Assembly (NCBI GenBank): GCA_021819435.1
Contig: JAKARB010000009.1
Coordinates: 62,001-126,000, forward strand
Direction of reading: 5' to 3'
From: Pseudomonadota bacterium
GTDB lineage: Bacteria > Pseudomonadota > Gammaproteobacteria > Burkholderiales > Burkholderiaceae_C
Length of the DNA: 64,000 nucleotides
The notes beneath the pieces were generated by a model, which had not been told where the DNA came from, made no database searches, and worked only from the letters and a program-made list of their open reading frames with translations. Positions within the stretch are counted from its first letter, which is position 1; each line of letters opens with the position of its first letter. This document shows, piece by piece, positions 1 to 8,982 of the stretch. The position numbers and the translations under genes are program-made.

Positions 1-885
1 GAAGTTGGGATGCGGCTTGCCGGTCTGCGCGGCCTCCAGGATCTGCTTGTAAGGCGTGACCCAGTTCCACTCGGCGCCGGTCAAGTAGGCGTTGGGCGCC
101 AGCTTGGCCTGCGAGGCGTGGTAGCCGCAGACGAACTTGCCGCGTCGAGCCGCCGTCTCGACGATCACCTTCGGCCCGTCGACGTGCATGGTGAACACAT
201 CGACACCCTGGTCGGCCAGGCTGTTGGTGGCCTCAGCCTCCTTCACAGGCATCGACCAGTCACCCGTGAAGATGACCGAGCAGGTGATGGCCGGGTTGAC
301 CGACCTCGCGCCCAGCGTGAAGGCGTTGATGTTGCGCAGCACCTGGGGGATCGGCTTGGCCGCGACGAAGCCAATCTTCTTGGACTTCGTCATGTGGCCG
401 GCGATCACGCCGTTGAGGTACTGGCACTCGTCGATGTAGCCGAAGAAACTGCCCACGTTCTTGGGGTGCTTGGCCGCGTCCCACAGCCCGCCGCAGTGCG
501 AGAAGCGCACATCGGGGTTCTTCTTGGCGACTTCGAGGATGTGCGGGTTGAAGTAGCCGAACGAGGTCGGGAACAGCAGCGTGGCGCCGTCCTGCGAGAT
601 CATGCCCTGCATGGTCTTCTGCACGGCCTGTGTTTCGGGCACGTTCTCCTCGCCAACGATCTTCACGCCGGGCAGGCCCTTGAGGGCCATCGCGGCCTCG
701 TAATGCGACTGGTTGTAGCCAAAGTCGTCCTTAGGACCGACGTAGATCATGCCGATGGTGATCGGCTTCTGGGCAAGTGCCAGCGGCCCCCAACCACCGA
801 GGGCCAGGCCAGCGCCGCCGGCCCCCACCCCCTTGATCCAGTCACGACGATTCCAGTTCGAACGATTGCCTTGGCCCACGGTCAT
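1..885 (-). CDS. BMP family ABC transporter substrate-binding protein (C-terminus truncated by window edge)
   Basis: Minus-strand reading from ATG at 885: MTVGQGNRSNWNRRDWIKGVGAGGAGLALGGWGPLALAQKPITIGMIYVGPKDDFGYNQSHYEAAMAL...; Tat-like signal peptide and PnrA/BMP-like sequence. Not in the supplied ORF list because it runs off the edge. Confidence 0.85.
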   Translation of the reverse strand, partial: MTVGQGNRSNWNRRDWIKGVGAGGAGLALGGWGPLALAQKPITIGMIYVGPKDDFGYNQSHYEAAMALKGLPGVKIVGEENVPETQAVQKTMQGMISQDGATLLFPTSFGYFNPHILEVAKKNPDVRFSHCGGLWDAAKHPKNVGSFFGYIDECQYLNGVIAGHMTKSKKIGFVAAKPIPQVLRNINAFTLGARSVNPAITCSVIFTGDWSMPVKEAEATNSLADQGVDVFTMHVDGPKVIVETAARRGKFVCGYHASQAKLAPNAYLTGAEWNWVTPYKQILEAAQTGKPHPNF

Positions 886-1126
886 GCGCTTCTCCTTGCA
901 CCAGTCAGTTGCGGACGTCACCCCGACTGCACCGGCGCGAGGCACGCGACGCTCAGTCTTGGTGTACTGACTGGTATACAAGCACAAGGCGTGCCTGATT
1001 TGCTGTCGAGCGATGCCTGGCGGTCAGACCTGGGTGATCAGCTTCGCAGCAAACCGATGCCAGGCGCAAACCAGGCGCAAAGGCCTGACGGGCAAAAGAA
1101 GCGCAGGGAGAAAAGCGCGAAAAAGC

Positions 1127-1153
1127 GAACCAGCCCGGCGGAGTCAGCCGGGC
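1127..1153 (-). terminator. Putative terminator downstream of the 1168-1896 gene
   Basis: CCCGGC-N7-GCCGGG stem (1134-1152); on the minus strand followed by a T-rich stretch. Confidence 0.4.
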
Positions 1154-1167
1154 GTGGCGCGAATGGA

Positions 1168-1896
1168 TCAGCGAGCGGGCGATGCCGTCCCGTTCGGGTT
1201 GGCGCCCACAGGCAAGACGAGCTTGCCGCTTTCGGCCAGGGCCTGGGTGGCCGCACGAGAAGCGGCCTCGACGCGAGCCATGGTGTCGCCCAGCCGGGCC
1301 TCGCGGCGGCTGGCGTCGGGTTCGGCGTCGGCAAGCAGGCGCATGAGCAGGGCACGCGCGTCTGAAGCGGACATGTCACCCTGCCCCACACGCACAGGCA
1401 GGTCGGTGACGAGCGCGGAAGCCAGGGCCTGACGCAACGCCGGATCGCTCCCGGCGTTCAGCCCTTCCCAGCGTTCGAGCTGCTTGTTGAAGCGCAGGAA
1501 ATGCACCATGCGCGAGAGTTCGCGCTCGGCATTGGCATGCTGGTTGGCGACGCCTTGCAGCATCATCCATTCCATGGGGGAGACATAGTCTGGGCGCGAG
1601 CGCACCAGTCCTTCGGAGGCCACACCCGCTGATTGGTCGATGGCCATCGCGGCCGTGTTCAGTTCGGCCTTCAAGGCAGCCAGCTCGGTCGAACCATCGC
1701 CCGTGCCAGCAGAAGGCGGGGCAAAGGTGACGGGCGCCGCTCCAGTGAGGCTCACAGGGGATTGAGCGGGGGTCGGCGGGACATCTTCAGCGCGCCACAA
1801 GGCACCGATCAGCAAGGCCACCACCGCACCACCTGCGAGGCGCCACTTCATCCGTCCAGGCGCAGACAGCCGCACGGTGGAGAGGGTTTGGGACAT
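1168..1896 (-). CDS. Hypothetical membrane-anchored protein, possibly an accessory protein of the upstream lipase
   Basis: ORF with one N-terminal hydrophobic segment (WRLAGGAVVALLIGAL); same strand and downstream of the secretory lipase gene. Confidence 0.6.
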   Translation of the reverse strand: MSQTLSTVRLSAPGRMKWRLAGGAVVALLIGALWRAEDVPPTPAQSPVSLTGAAPVTFAPPSAGTGDGSTELAALKAELNTAAMAIDQSAGVASEGLVRSRPDYVSPMEWMMLQGVANQHANAERELSRMVHFLRFNKQLERWEGLNAGSDPALRQALASALVTDLPVRVGQGDMSASDARALLMRLLADAEPDASRREARLGDTMARVEAASRAATQALAESGKLVLPVGANPNGTASPAR

Positions 1897-2021
1897 GGGG
1901 ATGCTCCTGAGCCCGGGTCCGGCCCGAGGCATGCACCACTGTGCACCCTGGGCGCGGACTTGGGCTCTGCGACAAACCCGAATCCGCCCGGAGGCAGACC
2001 TCGGGTTCGTCGCCTTTCACA

Positions 2022-3812
2022 TCAATAACGCACGGGTGCGGGCGGGGCGACCTGGAAGCTGTAGGTCTGACCGCTGCCGGACATCATCACCGAGAGGATG
2101 GCGGAGATCATGCAACCCTTGATCTGCGGGAAGGTGGTCGTGCCCTGGAAGACCAGACCGCCATTGCCCAGCGACGAGACGGGGCCGTCGAAGACCAGCG
2201 GGAAGTCCACCGGCTTCTCGGTCTTGCACTCGCCGAACGGGATGCCCAGCACCGAGGTGATGGTGATGTTGGCCTGCACGTTGCCGCGGATCTTCAGTTG
2301 GCCTTCGGTGTCGAGGTTGACCGTGCCCGTGGCGCCGCCCACCGGCGTGATCTGCAGGCCCACCGGGACGGGCAGGCCGATGATGCTGATGGTCTGCTTG
2401 AAGTTGGGCACGTTCATGGTGCCCGACAGGCGCGGCTGGGTCACGTCGGCTTCAGCCGTGAAGGTCGACTCCTTCGGCAGGGTGACCGTCTGGCCCAGGG
2501 TCTTGAGGCCCACGGAGGCCGTCAGCGGCCACTTGTCGAGCGCCACGACCAGGTTGCCGCCCGGCGGGTAGGCGGTCGACTTCGGCTCGGCGTTCAGCGT
2601 CAGGCAGGTGCCCGAGGTGTACTTGCCGGCGAAGCGGTCGGCCAGCCAGCTCAGCACGTACGGAGCAGCCTGGAACTGCGTGGCGATGTGCTCGCTCGGG
2701 TAGGTGTCGAACGTGACGTTGGAGAACTTGCCGCAGTACTTCTTTTTGAGCGCCACGGTCTGGGCCAGGGGGATGAACTCGTCAGCCTTGCCGTGGTATT
2801 GGTACAGCGGCACGCTGACCTTGTCGGCGCCCAGGTTCTGGGCTTGCACCACCGCATTGATCTCGGGCTTGGCGGCCAGCAGCTGGTCAAGCGACTGGTT
2901 GCCCACGGTGTATTGCGAGAGGCGGTCGTTCTGCAGGTCGAACAGCGACTCGAAAACGCACTGCGTCTTGCCACGAGCGATGGTGGCCTTGCCGTCGGCG
3001 TTGGCCAGGGTGTCCAGCGGGATGGCTTCGGGGTATTGCTGCGCCAGGCCAACCACGCCGCCCAGCAGGAACGAAGCACCGGTGCTGCCATCGAGGTAGC
3101 GAGCGGTGGTGGGGAAGTCAGCCGGCACGCCGCCAGCGGCCACAGCAGTGAGCTTCACGCCGGGCGCGTAGGAGGCTTGACGCTGGGCGGCCCAGGCAGC
3201 GCTCTGGCCGCCTTGCGAGTAACCCCAGATGGCGACCTTGGCCGAGCTGGTGATGCCGCTGAGCGGCACTTGGGAGGCGGCGCGCACGATGTCGAGCACG
3301 GCGTTGCCTTGCGATGCGCCAGCCAGGTAGGTCGGCACCGAGCCGTTGGTGTAGCCCTGGTAATCGGACACCAGCACGGCGTAGCCGGCCTTCAGGGCGG
3401 CTGCGATGTTGGCGGCTTCATAGTCCTTGCCCTGGTTGAGCTGCAGCGAGGGAGCGCAGCGCTGGGCCAGACCGTGGGTGCCGACAGCGTAGGAGATCAC
3501 CGGACGCTCGCCGCCGCCCGCCCAGGGCGTGGTCGGGACGATGACCGTGCCGGTGACCACGTTGGCAGCGCCACGCGAGTCGGTCGACTGGTACATCACG
3601 TTCCACGCCTTGTTGGCGGGTGCGCCATTGCCAAGGTTGACGGACGTGCCACGGTAGGAGATCAGGTCACCGTGTTGACCGGTGACGGCGGCCGGCGCGT
3701 CATAGAAGCGCATGTCGGCGGGGCCTTCAACGGGGGCGGCCAAAGCCGTGCCGAGGGCGCAGGCGAGCGCGGCCATGGGCAAGGCGCGAAGAACGAAGCG
3801 AACTGTTTGCAT
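2022..3812 (-). CDS. Secretory lipase family alpha/beta hydrolase
   Basis: Signal peptide MQTVRFVLRALPMAALACALGTALAAP; GYSQGGQSAAWAA nucleophile motif; overall LIP-family layout. Confidence 0.85.
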   Translation of the reverse strand: MQTVRFVLRALPMAALACALGTALAAPVEGPADMRFYDAPAAVTGQHGDLISYRGTSVNLGNGAPANKAWNVMYQSTDSRGAANVVTGTVIVPTTPWAGGGERPVISYAVGTHGLAQRCAPSLQLNQGKDYEAANIAAALKAGYAVLVSDYQGYTNGSVPTYLAGASQGNAVLDIVRAASQVPLSGITSSAKVAIWGYSQGGQSAAWAAQRQASYAPGVKLTAVAAGGVPADFPTTARYLDGSTGASFLLGGVVGLAQQYPEAIPLDTLANADGKATIARGKTQCVFESLFDLQNDRLSQYTVGNQSLDQLLAAKPEINAVVQAQNLGADKVSVPLYQYHGKADEFIPLAQTVALKKKYCGKFSNVTFDTYPSEHIATQFQAAPYVLSWLADRFAGKYTSGTCLTLNAEPKSTAYPPGGNLVVALDKWPLTASVGLKTLGQTVTLPKESTFTAEADVTQPRLSGTMNVPNFKQTISIIGLPVPVGLQITPVGGATGTVNLDTEGQLKIRGNVQANITITSVLGIPFGECKTEKPVDFPLVFDGPVSSLGNGGLVFQGTTTFPQIKGCMISAILSVMMSGSGQTYSFQVAPPAPVRY

Positions 3813-4082
3813 GTCTCTCTCCAGATTGAGGAATGGCCCGCCCGTCAAACGAGGCTCGTCATACGTCAGGCTGGGCGCATTCTGAGAAGACGGCTCACAA
3901 AGCCGCCATGGGGAGAGTGCGCAACACGAACGGGTTACACACCTGCCCAGCCGGCGATTTCTCCTGGGAAAAGCCATTCGGCACCCCTTTTCGCGAGGCG
4001 GAACCTCCCGCGACACACCCCTCGTTCACGGGAGCCCCGGCCCATTCATTGGACGAAAACCGCTCGATCCTCGCGGAGATCC

Positions 4083-4113
4083 TTGACACAGGCGTGGCGG
4101 CTTGGGGTATAAA
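4083..4113 (+). promoter_or_regulatory. Sigma70-like promoter for the acyl-CoA dehydrogenase gene
   Basis: TTGACA (4083-4088) and TATAAA (4108-4113), 19-nt spacer. Confidence 0.55.
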
Positions 4114-4124
4114 CCCGCCTGTCT

Positions 4125-4153
4125 CAAACGAACGTTTGAATGAACGATCGTTC
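4125..4153. promoter_or_regulatory. Two adjacent palindromes, putative TetR-type operator
   Basis: CAAACG-AA-CGTTTG (4125-4138) and GAACGATCGTTC (4142-4153) just downstream of the -10. Confidence 0.55.
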
Positions 4154-4237
4154 GAATGAGCCCCTTCAGAGGTTCAACCCCCTTCACGACCGCACCGGCC
4201 CCCCAGCCGCCTGCCCCAGACCACACCGAGGTGACAT

Positions 4238-6058
4238 ATGCCGCAGTACAAGGCTCCTTTGCGCGACGTGCGCTTCCTGCTCAACGAAGTCTTCGACTAT
4301 GAGGGCCACTACAAGAGCCTGCCCAATGGCGACGAAGCCACCCCCGACATGGTCGACGCCATCCTCGAGGGTTGCGCCACCTTCTGCGAAGAGGTGCTCG
4401 CCCCCCTGAACCTGCCCGGCGACCTCGAAGGCTGCACCTTCAAGGACGGCGAAGTCACCACCCCCAAGGGTTTCAAGGAAGCCTACAAGGAGTACGTGGC
4501 CGGTGGCTGGCAAGGCCTGTCGCACCCCAAGGAGTACGGCGGCCAGGAAATGCCCATGTCGCTGAACCTGCTGAAGTCCGAAATGATGGGCACGGCCAAC
4601 TGGTCGTTCACCATGTACCCGGGCCTGTCGCTGGGTTGCATGAACACCATCTTCCAGTTCGGCTCCACCGAGCAGAAGAACACCTACATGCCCCCGCTCG
4701 TCAGCGGCGAGTGGACCGGCACCATGTGCCTGACCGAACCCCAGTGCGGCACCGACCTGGGCCAAGTCAAGACCAAGGCCGAGCCCGCAGGCGACGGCAC
4801 CTACAAGCTCACCGGCACCAAGATCTTCATCTCCTCGGGTGAACACGACCTGGCCGACAACATCATCCACATCGTGCTGGCCCGCCTGCCGGACGCCCCC
4901 AAGGGCACCCGCGGCATCTCGCTGTTCATCGTGCCGAAGTTCCTGGTCAACAAGGACGGCAGCCTGGGTGAACGCAACCCCGTGCGCGCCGGTGCCCTCG
5001 AGCACAAGATGGGCATCCGCGCCTCCGCCACCTGCGTGATGAACTTCGACGGCGCGATCGGCTACATGATCGCCGAGCCCAACAAGGGCCTGGAAGCCAT
5101 GTTCACATTCATGAACACCGCTCGCATCGGCACCGCCGTGCAAGGCCTGGCCCACGCCGAGCTGTCGTACCAGGGCTCGCTGCCTTACGCCAAGGAGCGC
5201 CGCTCGATGCGCGCCCTCTCGGGCAAGAAGGACGCCGATCACCCGAACGACGCCCTGATCTGGCACGCCGACGTGCGCCGCATGCTGCTGACGCAGAAGG
5301 CCGTCGCCGAAGGCGCCCGCGCCATGATCTACCACGCCGCGAAGCTGGCCGACCACATGGTGGCAGGCGTGGCCGAAGGCAACAAGGCCAAGTACGAAGA
5401 GTTCGACGACCGCCTGGGCTTCTACACCCCCATCCTCAAGGGCTTCATCACCGAAATGGGCCTGGAGTGCGCCAACATCGGCATGCAAGTGTTCGGTGGC
5501 CACGGCTACATCAAGGAGCACGGCATGGAGCACATCGCCCGTGACGCGCGCATCTCGACCCTGTACGAAGGCACCACCGGCATCCAGGCCCTTGACCTGC
5601 TGGGCCGCAAGACCTTGCTGCAATCGCGCGGCAAGTGCATCTTCGACTTCACCAACGACATGATCGCCCAGGCCAAGCCTCACCTGCTCGACGGCGGCCC
5701 CGTCGGCAAGATGGCCCGCTCGATGTTCAAGCGCGCCCTGCAATGGAAGTGGCTGACCCTGCAAATCATGCTGCGCGCCAACAAGGACCGCGACGTGGTC
5801 TCGGCTGCCTGCTACGACTTCCTGATGTACGCCGGCTTCGTGATGATGGGCCACTTCTGGTTGAAGCAGGCCATCGTCGCCAACGAGAAGCTGGCCAAGG
5901 GTGGCAAGGACTCGAAGGAGTTCTACCAAGCCAAGCTGCAGACCGCCGAGTTCTACTTCGAGCGCCTGCTGCCGCGTGCCGATGGTCACAAGAAGACCAT
6001 GATGTCGCCGACCAGCTCGGTCATGCAGATGGACAACGAGCACTTCAGCTTCAGCTGA
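4238..6058 (+). CDS. Acyl-CoA dehydrogenase (long, DmdC-like type)
   Basis: 606 aa; MCLTEPQCGTDLG, QVFGGHGYIKEHGMEHIARDARISTLYEGTTGIQALDLLGRK motifs. Confidence 0.92.
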   Translation: MPQYKAPLRDVRFLLNEVFDYEGHYKSLPNGDEATPDMVDAILEGCATFCEEVLAPLNLPGDLEGCTFKDGEVTTPKGFKEAYKEYVAGGWQGLSHPKEYGGQEMPMSLNLLKSEMMGTANWSFTMYPGLSLGCMNTIFQFGSTEQKNTYMPPLVSGEWTGTMCLTEPQCGTDLGQVKTKAEPAGDGTYKLTGTKIFISSGEHDLADNIIHIVLARLPDAPKGTRGISLFIVPKFLVNKDGSLGERNPVRAGALEHKMGIRASATCVMNFDGAIGYMIAEPNKGLEAMFTFMNTARIGTAVQGLAHAELSYQGSLPYAKERRSMRALSGKKDADHPNDALIWHADVRRMLLTQKAVAEGARAMIYHAAKLADHMVAGVAEGNKAKYEEFDDRLGFYTPILKGFITEMGLECANIGMQVFGGHGYIKEHGMEHIARDARISTLYEGTTGIQALDLLGRKTLLQSRGKCIFDFTNDMIAQAKPHLLDGGPVGKMARSMFKRALQWKWLTLQIMLRANKDRDVVSAACYDFLMYAGFVMMGHFWLKQAIVANEKLAKGGKDSKEFYQAKLQTAEFYFERLLPRADGHKKTMMSPTSSVMQMDNEHFSFS

Positions 6059-6077
6059 TGGTTGCAACGTCCCGGCG

Positions 6078-6863
6078 ATGAACCCCTCGATGGCAACCCC
6101 GGCCGCACGCCGCTACGGCGGCGCATCGGCCGAGGAGCGCTCAGCTCAGCGGCGTCAGCGGCTGATGCAAGCGGCCTTCGAGGTGTTCGGCCAGCATGGT
6201 TACCGGCAAGCCACCATGCGCCTGGTCTGTGCCCAGGCGCGGCTGGCCGACCGGTATTTCCCAGAGCACTTCGCCAACATCCACGACTGTTTCGTCGAAG
6301 TGCACAAACAGGCCTGCGCGGAAGCGGCGCAGATCGTGGAGCACGCGATCCTGAGCCTGCCGGGCGATCTGCTCGTGCGCGCCCGGGGCGGGCTGACCGC
6401 GTTTTTCGAGCACATCCGCGCCAATCCCAGCCGGGCGCGCATCCTGATCCTCGATTCCTCCGCCAGCGGTTTGAGCGCGCAAGACCGCGTCGACCTGCAA
6501 TATGGTTTCATCATCGATCTGTTGAAAGCCAGGTTTCGCCAGAAATACCCAAAAGTGATTGGCAAACCCGACCCGGATTATGTGGTCTCAGGCTGCATTG
6601 GCATGATCACCCACACATGCATGCTCTGGGTGGAACGGAATTTCTCAGACCCCATCGAAACCGTGGTGGAGCATTCTTTTTACTTCTGGCTGGGCCTGGA
6701 TGGCTGGCTTTTCCAGGATGAACGAAGCGTCTGCCTGATCGACTTCGGGCCAGTTGGCTCAAATTTTTTGAATTCGAGCGCGAAAACACGAAAAGCCGCC
6801 CCTGTTGCCAGGAGGCGGCTTTTTTTGTTCACGCTATCACCCCAGGCTCATGCGCCGGGGTGA
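6078..6863 (+). CDS. TetR family transcriptional regulator
   Basis: N-terminal HTH: RRQRLMQAAFEVFGQHGYRQATMRLVCAQARLADRYFPEHFANIHD; possible C-terminal extension through a terminator hairpin. Confidence 0.8.
   Translation: MNPSMATPAARRYGGASAEERSAQRRQRLMQAAFEVFGQHGYRQATMRLVCAQARLADRYFPEHFANIHDCFVEVHKQACAEAAQIVEHAILSLPGDLLVRARGGLTAFFEHIRANPSRARILILDSSASGLSAQDRVDLQYGFIIDLLKARFRQKYPKVIGKPDPDYVVSGCIGMITHTCMLWVERNFSDPIETVVEHSFYFWLGLDGWLFQDERSVCLIDFGPVGSNFLNSSAKTRKAAPVARRRLFLFTLSPQAHAPG
6791..6827 (+). terminator. Rho-independent terminator
   Basis: AAAAGCCGCC-loop-GGCGGCTTTTTTT; lies inside the predicted 3' end of the TetR ORF. Confidence 0.75.
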
Positions 6864-6871
6864 AAACCGCA

Positions 6872-7057
6872 TCAGGGGGCCTTGGGGAAGCCCAGCAGCA
6901 CGGCAAACGTGTTGTACAGCGGGCGGCCGTAGGTGTTCCATTCGCTCTTGTGGATGGCGTCGATCAGGGCGATGCCGGTGGGCTTGAACAGGCCCAGTTG
7001 AGGATCCAGGGCGCCGCCGCTGACTTGCTTGATTTCTTGTGCGTTCAGGGTTTTCAT
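6872..7057 (-). CDS. Double-glycine leader peptide (candidate bacteriocin/secreted peptide precursor)
   Basis: MKTLNAQEIKQVSGG|ALDPQLGLFKPTGIALIDAIHKSEWNTYGRPLYNTFAVLLGFPKAP; LxxxEIxxVSGG leader opposite a C39-ABC exporter operon. Confidence 0.75.
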   Translation of the reverse strand: MKTLNAQEIKQVSGGALDPQLGLFKPTGIALIDAIHKSEWNTYGRPLYNTFAVLLGFPKAP

Positions 7058-7461
7058 GATTCGTTTGAGTGTTGGATTGGAAAACGAGATGGATTCATCC
7101 CGCAATCAAATCATCATGCCCGCACCCATTCCCCGAAACAGAATTAACCCTGCCAATTCAATTCATCTGCCAATTTGAATTGACAGAATAAAAATACACC
7201 CAAAAAGGTTAACCAGCGGGTTAACTCCCAACATGAGTGCGGGGATGAAACCGATAAACGTCGCAAACCATTCCTGCGATGCACGAATCAGCCACCAGCG
7301 AATCAAACAAAACCGGCGATGAATGAGGAAAATCGAACCTGCGCGTTGGCCCCCCATTCATGCCACACATCTCCGGCGTCAATTTCCGTCGCCGCTTCCC
7401 CGCCTGTTCACGCCCCCCGGAGACGCCGGACAGGTTTCTCCCATGAAGTTGTTCGCATCCC

Positions 7462-8982
7462 GTGCCCCTCGCACCCTGTCGCCACCGGAGAACCCGACAC
7501 ACGGCGTGCCTCGCCTTGGCATGGCTGGCAGGCTGTGCCTGCCTTGCTGACCCGGCTCATGCGCTGACCCTCAGCCACACCTTGGGTGGCATGGCAACCG
7601 CGCCGGCCGTGTCGCCCCCCTCCTCCCTGGTTGAGCCCTCCTTGAGTGAGCCCTCACCGCCCGCCGAGCGCTTGCTTCCGCCCGGCGCAGCCGGCGCCAC
7701 GACCTGGCCCGACCTGCTGGGTCAGCTGGATCAGGTCGCCAGCCTGCGCGAAGCCCGGGCCCAAGCCCAGGCCAGCGAAGCGGTGGGCGAACAAGGACAC
7801 ATCCGCGCGTGGTTGCCACGGCTGGACGCCAGCGCGCGCCGCGAGGAGCAGCGCCAGCGCTACAACGGCACGGCATCGCGCACACCGGGCTCGGAGACAT
7901 CGCTGAACGCGACCTGGCCGCTCTGGCGCCCCGCCGACCGCGCCGACGCGCGCGCGCAAAGCGCCCTGGCCGAACAAGCGCTTTGGCAGGTGCGTCAACG
8001 CCAGCAAGGCCTGGCGAGGGAGCTCAGCACGGCCTACCTGGAAGCCGTCGAGGCCGCGGAACACTGGCGCCTCACGCTGCAGCACCTGGAAAGCCTTGGC
8101 ATCCAGGCGCAGGCGCACGAGAAGCGCCTGCGTGCCGGCCTGGGCACCGTCTTGGACCTGCTCGAAACGCGCATGCGCCAAGACCAGGGCCAAGCCCGGG
8201 CGGATCAACTCCTGAGCCGCGTGCGCTCGCGGGCGTTGAGCCTGGCCCGACTGAGCGGTCGGCCCGTTTCGCCACCCGGCGGACTGCGGCCAGACGAAAC
8301 CGAGCCAACGCCCCTCGACCTGCCGCCACTGGCAGAAGCCACGGCCCTGGCGCTGTCGCGGCACCCAGAGGTGAAAGCCGCACAAGCCAGCCTTCAGGCC
8401 AGCCAGGAAGCCAGCCGCGCCCGCGATGCCGAGAGCTGGCAACCCACGCTGGACGCCACGGCAGGCCGCAGCCACACCCGCCAGACGCAGCGCTTCGAAG
8501 GCTTGAGCGACCGCCAGGACATCCGCTCGGACAACGTCGGCGTGGTCTTGAACTGGCCCTTGTTCAGCTCGGGCCTGCAACACGCCAAACAGCGCGAAAG
8601 CGCCGCCTTGCTCAGCGCCGCGCAGGCCCGCCTCGACGACATCGAAGCCAGGGTGAGCGCCGAGCTGCAAGACGCCTACCAACGGCATGAACAGGCTCAA
8701 CGCCAACTCGTTCAACAACGGGCCGTGCTCGCCAGCGCGCTGGCCACGCAGGAAGCGGTGCAAAAAGCCTGGCTGGCCGGCCTGCGCGACACCACCGATC
8801 TGCTCAACGCACGAGACCGGGTCCACGACGCCCGGCTGGCCCACGCGAGCGCCCGCATCGCCGTCATGCAGGCGGGCGCCGACGCCCTGGCCTTGCTCGA
8901 TCAACTGGACGTGCAGCACGTCGCGGTCTGGCTCGACCGGTTCGAGACCACGACCATCTCCCTCGCCCCCACGACGCCATGA
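7462..8982 (+). CDS. TolC family outer membrane protein
   Basis: 506 aa, GTG start, signal peptide, coiled-coil OEP repeats; first gene of TolC-HlyD-ABC operon. Confidence 0.85.
   Translation: MPLAPCRHRRTRHTACLALAWLAGCACLADPAHALTLSHTLGGMATAPAVSPPSSLVEPSLSEPSPPAERLLPPGAAGATTWPDLLGQLDQVASLREARAQAQASEAVGEQGHIRAWLPRLDASARREEQRQRYNGTASRTPGSETSLNATWPLWRPADRADARAQSALAEQALWQVRQRQQGLARELSTAYLEAVEAAEHWRLTLQHLESLGIQAQAHEKRLRAGLGTVLDLLETRMRQDQGQARADQLLSRVRSRALSLARLSGRPVSPPGGLRPDETEPTPLDLPPLAEATALALSRHPEVKAAQASLQASQEASRARDAESWQPTLDATAGRSHTRQTQRFEGLSDRQDIRSDNVGVVLNWPLFSSGLQHAKQRESAALLSAAQARLDDIEARVSAELQDAYQRHEQAQRQLVQQRAVLASALATQEAVQKAWLAGLRDTTDLLNARDRVHDARLAHASARIAVMQAGADALALLDQLDVQHVAVWLDRFETTTISLAPTTP

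Noticed and set aside
10-1365. 451-aa plus-strand ORF at the left edge
   Set aside because: Antisense to the BMP-family gene, whose minus-strand translation has a signal peptide and family sequence.
1941-4112. 723-aa plus-strand ORF
   Set aside because: Shadow ORF antisense to the lipase gene; low-complexity Arg/Gly/His-rich translation typical of high-GC antisense frames.
4184-6067. 627-aa minus-strand ORF
   Set aside because: Antisense to the acyl-CoA dehydrogenase, which has clear family motifs; the minus-strand translation is compositionally biased.
7221-7502. Second GG-leader-like peptide (NLSGVSGG in a 93-aa minus ORF)
   Set aside because: The GG motif is internal, surrounded by Arg/Gly-rich sequence, and overlaps the tolC-like gene start antisense; likely chance.
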